7,947 nt of DNA, taken from Prevotellaceae bacterium (GTDB lineage: Bacteria > Bacteroidota > Bacteroidia > Bacteroidales > UBA932). Of the stretch, positions 6,367 to 7,947 are shown one piece after another; position 1 is the stretch's first letter, and every line of letters starts with the position of its first letter. A program made the position numbers and the translations under genes. Below the pieces are notes generated by a model. The model was not told the origin of the DNA. It saw only the letters and a list, made by a program, of their open reading frames with translations, and did not search any database. Where the stretch lies: contig JAITSM010000187.1 of NCBI GenBank assembly GCA_031287815.1, positions 1 to 7,947 on the forward strand. Direction: 5' to 3'.

Positions 6367-6424
6367 GGAAAGGGATGAATGCCCTTCGGGCGATGAAGGG
6401 GAGGAAAGGGATGAATGCCCTTCG
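6367..6424. repeat. Direct repeat of 22 bp, 36 bp apart
   Basis: Exact 22-bp copies at 6367-6388 and 6403-6424 each contain AAGGG-ATGAATG-CCCTT, a 5-bp stem with a 7-base loop. The 36-bp spacing preserves reading frame: a 31-codon frame at 6375-6470 reads MNALRAMKGRKG and then MNALRT. No known function is recognised, and no strong promoter or Shine-Dalgarno sequence supports translation. Confidence 0.85.
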
Positions 6425-6442
6425 CACCATCGTTTATGAGCT

Positions 6443-6460
6443 GCCGCTTACCGTAGCGGC
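6443..6460. repeat. Small inverted repeat GCCGCT...AGCGGC
   Basis: GCCGCT (6443-6448) and AGCGGC (6455-6460) form a 6-bp stem around TACCGT. The sequence after the stem is TACCCCCTGA rather than a T-tract. It could be a weak transcription stop after the GH3 gene but does not meet the usual form of an intrinsic terminator. Confidence 0.5.
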
Positions 6461-6484
6461 TACCCCCTGACTTCGGGCGGTTTT

Positions 6485-6605
6485 GTTCGATGAACAGGCG
6501 GGCGGTTGTTCGATGAACAGGCGAGCGGTTGTTCGATGAACAGGCGGGCGGTTATTCGATGAACAGGCGGGCGGTTATTCGATGAGTAAGCGAGCGGTTA
6601 TTCGA
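6485..6605. repeat. 23-bp tandem array between GH3 and GH26
   Basis: Five 23-bp units start at 6485, 6508, 6531, 6554 and 6577. A 6-base partial follows, and part of a unit (CGGGCGGTT) precedes at 6474-6482. Units begin [G/A]TTCGATGA and end GCGGTT. The first three hold a short inverted repeat, GTTC-GAT-GAAC. Divergence rises toward the GH26 gene: the fifth unit carries GAGTAAGCGA where the others have GAACAGGCG[G/A]. The period is not a multiple of three or seven, so this array is neither coding nor part of the heptamer family. Confidence 0.95.
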
Positions 6606-6618
6606 AAGATATGGATAA

Positions 6619-6668
6619 GGCGCCAGCAACCTTAAACTTTAAACTTTAAACCTTAAACTTTAAATATT
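6619..6668 (+). promoter_or_regulatory. GH26 leader: GGCGCC motif plus AACTTTA heptamers
   Basis: GGCGCCAGC (6619-6627) is followed by five heptamers, AACCTTA, AACTTTA, AACTTTA, AACCTTA and AACTTTA (6628-6662), and AATATT just before the ATG at 6669. This is nearly the GH9 leader at 1336-1377. No exact TAnnTTTG element or Shine-Dalgarno sequence is present. Confidence 0.6.
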
Positions 6669-7898
6669 ATGAAAACAAAATTATTATTTTTAGCATTATT
6701 CTCCGGATGCCTGCTCGCTTGCAGCGGGACGCAGGAACCGGGATTCAGGCCGGTGAACCCGGATGCGTCGCCGGAAGCGCGCCAACTGCTCGGGTTCTTA
6801 TATTCCCTGCAAGGGAAATATACCATTACGGGGCAGCATAATTTCGTGAGCGATTTTGCACGCTACGACCGCGTGGTGCATGAAATAACGGGCACCGGTT
6901 CCGGGCTGTGGGGCGCCGATTTCAGCTTTATGGCGCTTGGCGACAACATCCAGCGGTTCCAGCACTGCGGGCCGATGAACCTGACCGCTCCTTTCGGCCC
7001 GTGCGAAGTCAACGGCCGGACAAAAGAAGAACTCCGGCAGCTGCTGGTGGACGAAGCCAAGAAACAACATGGGCAGGGGCGCCTGATCACGCTGATGTGG
7101 CATTGCTGTTTCCCAAACAACGGCGACGAATGTAACGGCGACGATATTTGGCGGCTGGCCGAACGCCTCCCATCGCAGGCAGAATGGGACGAGCTGGTGA
7201 CCGACGGCACGGAACTGAATACGCTGTGGAAACGCCAAATGGACGGCGTGGCAAAATACCTGAAACAACTGGAAGAAGCGAAAATCCCTGTGCTCTGGCG
7301 CCCTTTCCATGAGATGAACGGCGTTTGGTTCTGGTGGTGCAACAAACCGGGAGAAAACGGCTTTAAGAAATTGTGGATAGCCATGTACGACTATTTTACC
7401 AACTACCACCAATTAAACAACCTCCTCTGGGTATGGAATACCAATGCGCCGCGCGATATACCCGGCGACGAGGCCGGCCCTTATGCCGATTTCTTTCCGG
7501 GAGTTGACTATGTGGATGTATTGGCTGCCGACGTGTATAATAATGACTGGAAACAGTCGCACCACGACCAGTTGCTCGAACTGGGGGGCGGAAAACTTAT
7601 TGCTTTGGGCGAAGTAGGCAATGCGCCCACCGCCGGGATTTATGAAACGCAACCTTACTGGTCATGGTTTATGGTATGGGGCTATTGCATATACGACTTT
7701 GCCGCCATGATGGCCAACCTGCCGCCACCGCCGCCGCCGGGCGAAACGCCACCGGCACCGCCGGCAGCGCCTGCTGCGCCGCCTGTTTTCAGTTTCCCCT
7801 CCACCAATCCCGCAGTGGAAGCCATCTACAATGATCCACGCAGCGTAACAATGGATAAAATTGATTTCGTAAACCAAACTTATAAACTAAAAAAATGA
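6669..7898 (+). CDS. GH26 beta-mannanase-like lipoprotein
   Basis: This 409-aa clan GH-A retaining hydrolase most likely cuts beta-1,4-mannan or glucomannan. The signal peptide ends in the lipobox LLAC with lipidated C18 and matches the GH3 signal peptide at 14 of the first 18 residues. The catalytic (beta/alpha)8 domain covers about 35-405. WRPFHEMNG contains the acid/base E215 and is followed by WFWW. IALGEVG contains the nucleophile E315. Seven Cys occur in the mature domain (100, 112, 146, 147, 155, 224, 340), so disulfides are possible in the exported enzyme. Oddly, a proline/alanine-rich low-complexity stretch (residues 351-372) lies after the last core strand (WFMVWG) and before the final NPAVEAIYNDP segment, that is, inside the catalytic fold rather than between domains. 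The stop overlaps the next start as ATGA. Other GH26 activities, such as beta-1,3-xylanase or lichenase, are not excluded. Confidence 0.94.
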   Translation: MKTKLLFLALFSGCLLACSGTQEPGFRPVNPDASPEARQLLGFLYSLQGKYTITGQHNFVSDFARYDRVVHEITGTGSGLWGADFSFMALGDNIQRFQHCGPMNLTAPFGPCEVNGRTKEELRQLLVDEAKKQHGQGRLITLMWHCCFPNNGDECNGDDIWRLAERLPSQAEWDELVTDGTELNTLWKRQMDGVAKYLKQLEEAKIPVLWRPFHEMNGVWFWWCNKPGENGFKKLWIAMYDYFTNYHQLNNLLWVWNTNAPRDIPGDEAGPYADFFPGVDYVDVLAADVYNNDWKQSHHDQLLELGGGKLIALGEVGNAPTAGIYETQPYWSWFMVWGYCIYDFAAMMANLPPPPPPGETPPAPPAAPAAPPVFSFPSTNPAVEAIYNDPRSVTMDKIDFVNQTYKLKK

Positions 7899-7947
7899 AA
7901 AAGATTCTTATTATTTCCTTATTGACGTTTGCTTTTAATATAGCAAA
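7895..7947 (+). CDS. Start of a further exported protein, cut by the window end
   Basis: The ATG at 7895 overlaps the GH26 stop by four bases (ATGA), the usual arrangement for translational coupling, so the two genes are almost certainly in one operon. The 17 visible codons read MKKILIISLLTFAFNIA. This is the basic start and hydrophobic core of a signal peptide, and its opening resembles that of the GH9 protein (MKKLLIISSLLL). The product cannot be identified. The A-rich end of the GH26 gene (ACTAAAAAA) lies just upstream in place of a Shine-Dalgarno sequence. Confidence 0.8.
   Translation, partial: MKKILIISLLTFAFNIA

Noticed and set aside
6485..6605. CRISPR array or coding repeat
   Set aside because: The 23-bp units are directly adjacent with no spacers, and 23 is not a multiple of three, so neither interpretation fits.

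Overview
The window looks like chromosomal DNA from a polysaccharide-degrading member of the Bacteroidota, most likely Bacteroidales. The evidence is: two lipoprotein glycosidases with LLAC lipoboxes, a GH9 enzyme with the N-terminal layout usual in Bacteroidota, starts without clear Shine-Dalgarno sequences in A/T-rich leaders, and one good match to the Bacteroidota -7 promoter element (TAnnTTTG). The species cannot be read from the sequence. A gut or symbiotic cellulose/hemicellulose degrader is a reasonable inference.

Layout: 1-142 is an array of seven hairpin-forming 21-bp repeats. 198-893 encodes a 231-aa protein of unknown function. 894-1377 is a repeat-rich intergenic region with nested palindromes, a promoter-like element and a probable 39-aa membrane protein. 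Three glycoside hydrolase genes follow, all on the + strand: a secreted GH9 endoglucanase-like enzyme (1378-3900), a GH3 beta-glucosidase-like lipoprotein (4093-6330) and a GH26 mannanase-like lipoprotein (6669-7898). The GH26 stop overlaps the start of a further exported protein (from 7895), which the window cuts off.

The three enzymes form a plausible beta-glucan/(gluco)mannan module. GH9 would cut cellulose or related beta-1,4-glucan, GH26 would cut mannan or glucomannan, and the lipid-anchored GH3 would release monosaccharides from the resulting oligosaccharides. All expected catalytic residues are present. No SusC/SusD pair, regulator, mobile-element gene, tRNA, rRNA or CRISPR array is visible.

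The most unusual feature is the intergenic DNA. Much of it is built from 7-bp units or their multiples (7, 14, and perhaps the 21-bp array). These arrays start at, or run across, the stop codons of four successive reading frames, and others end just before the starts of the GH9 and GH26 genes. Arrays before genes are of the AACTTTA/AACTCCT type. Arrays after genes are of the complementary, purine-rich GAGTTAA/AGGAGGT/GAATGGA type. A short GGCGCC-centred palindrome repeatedly marks their borders.
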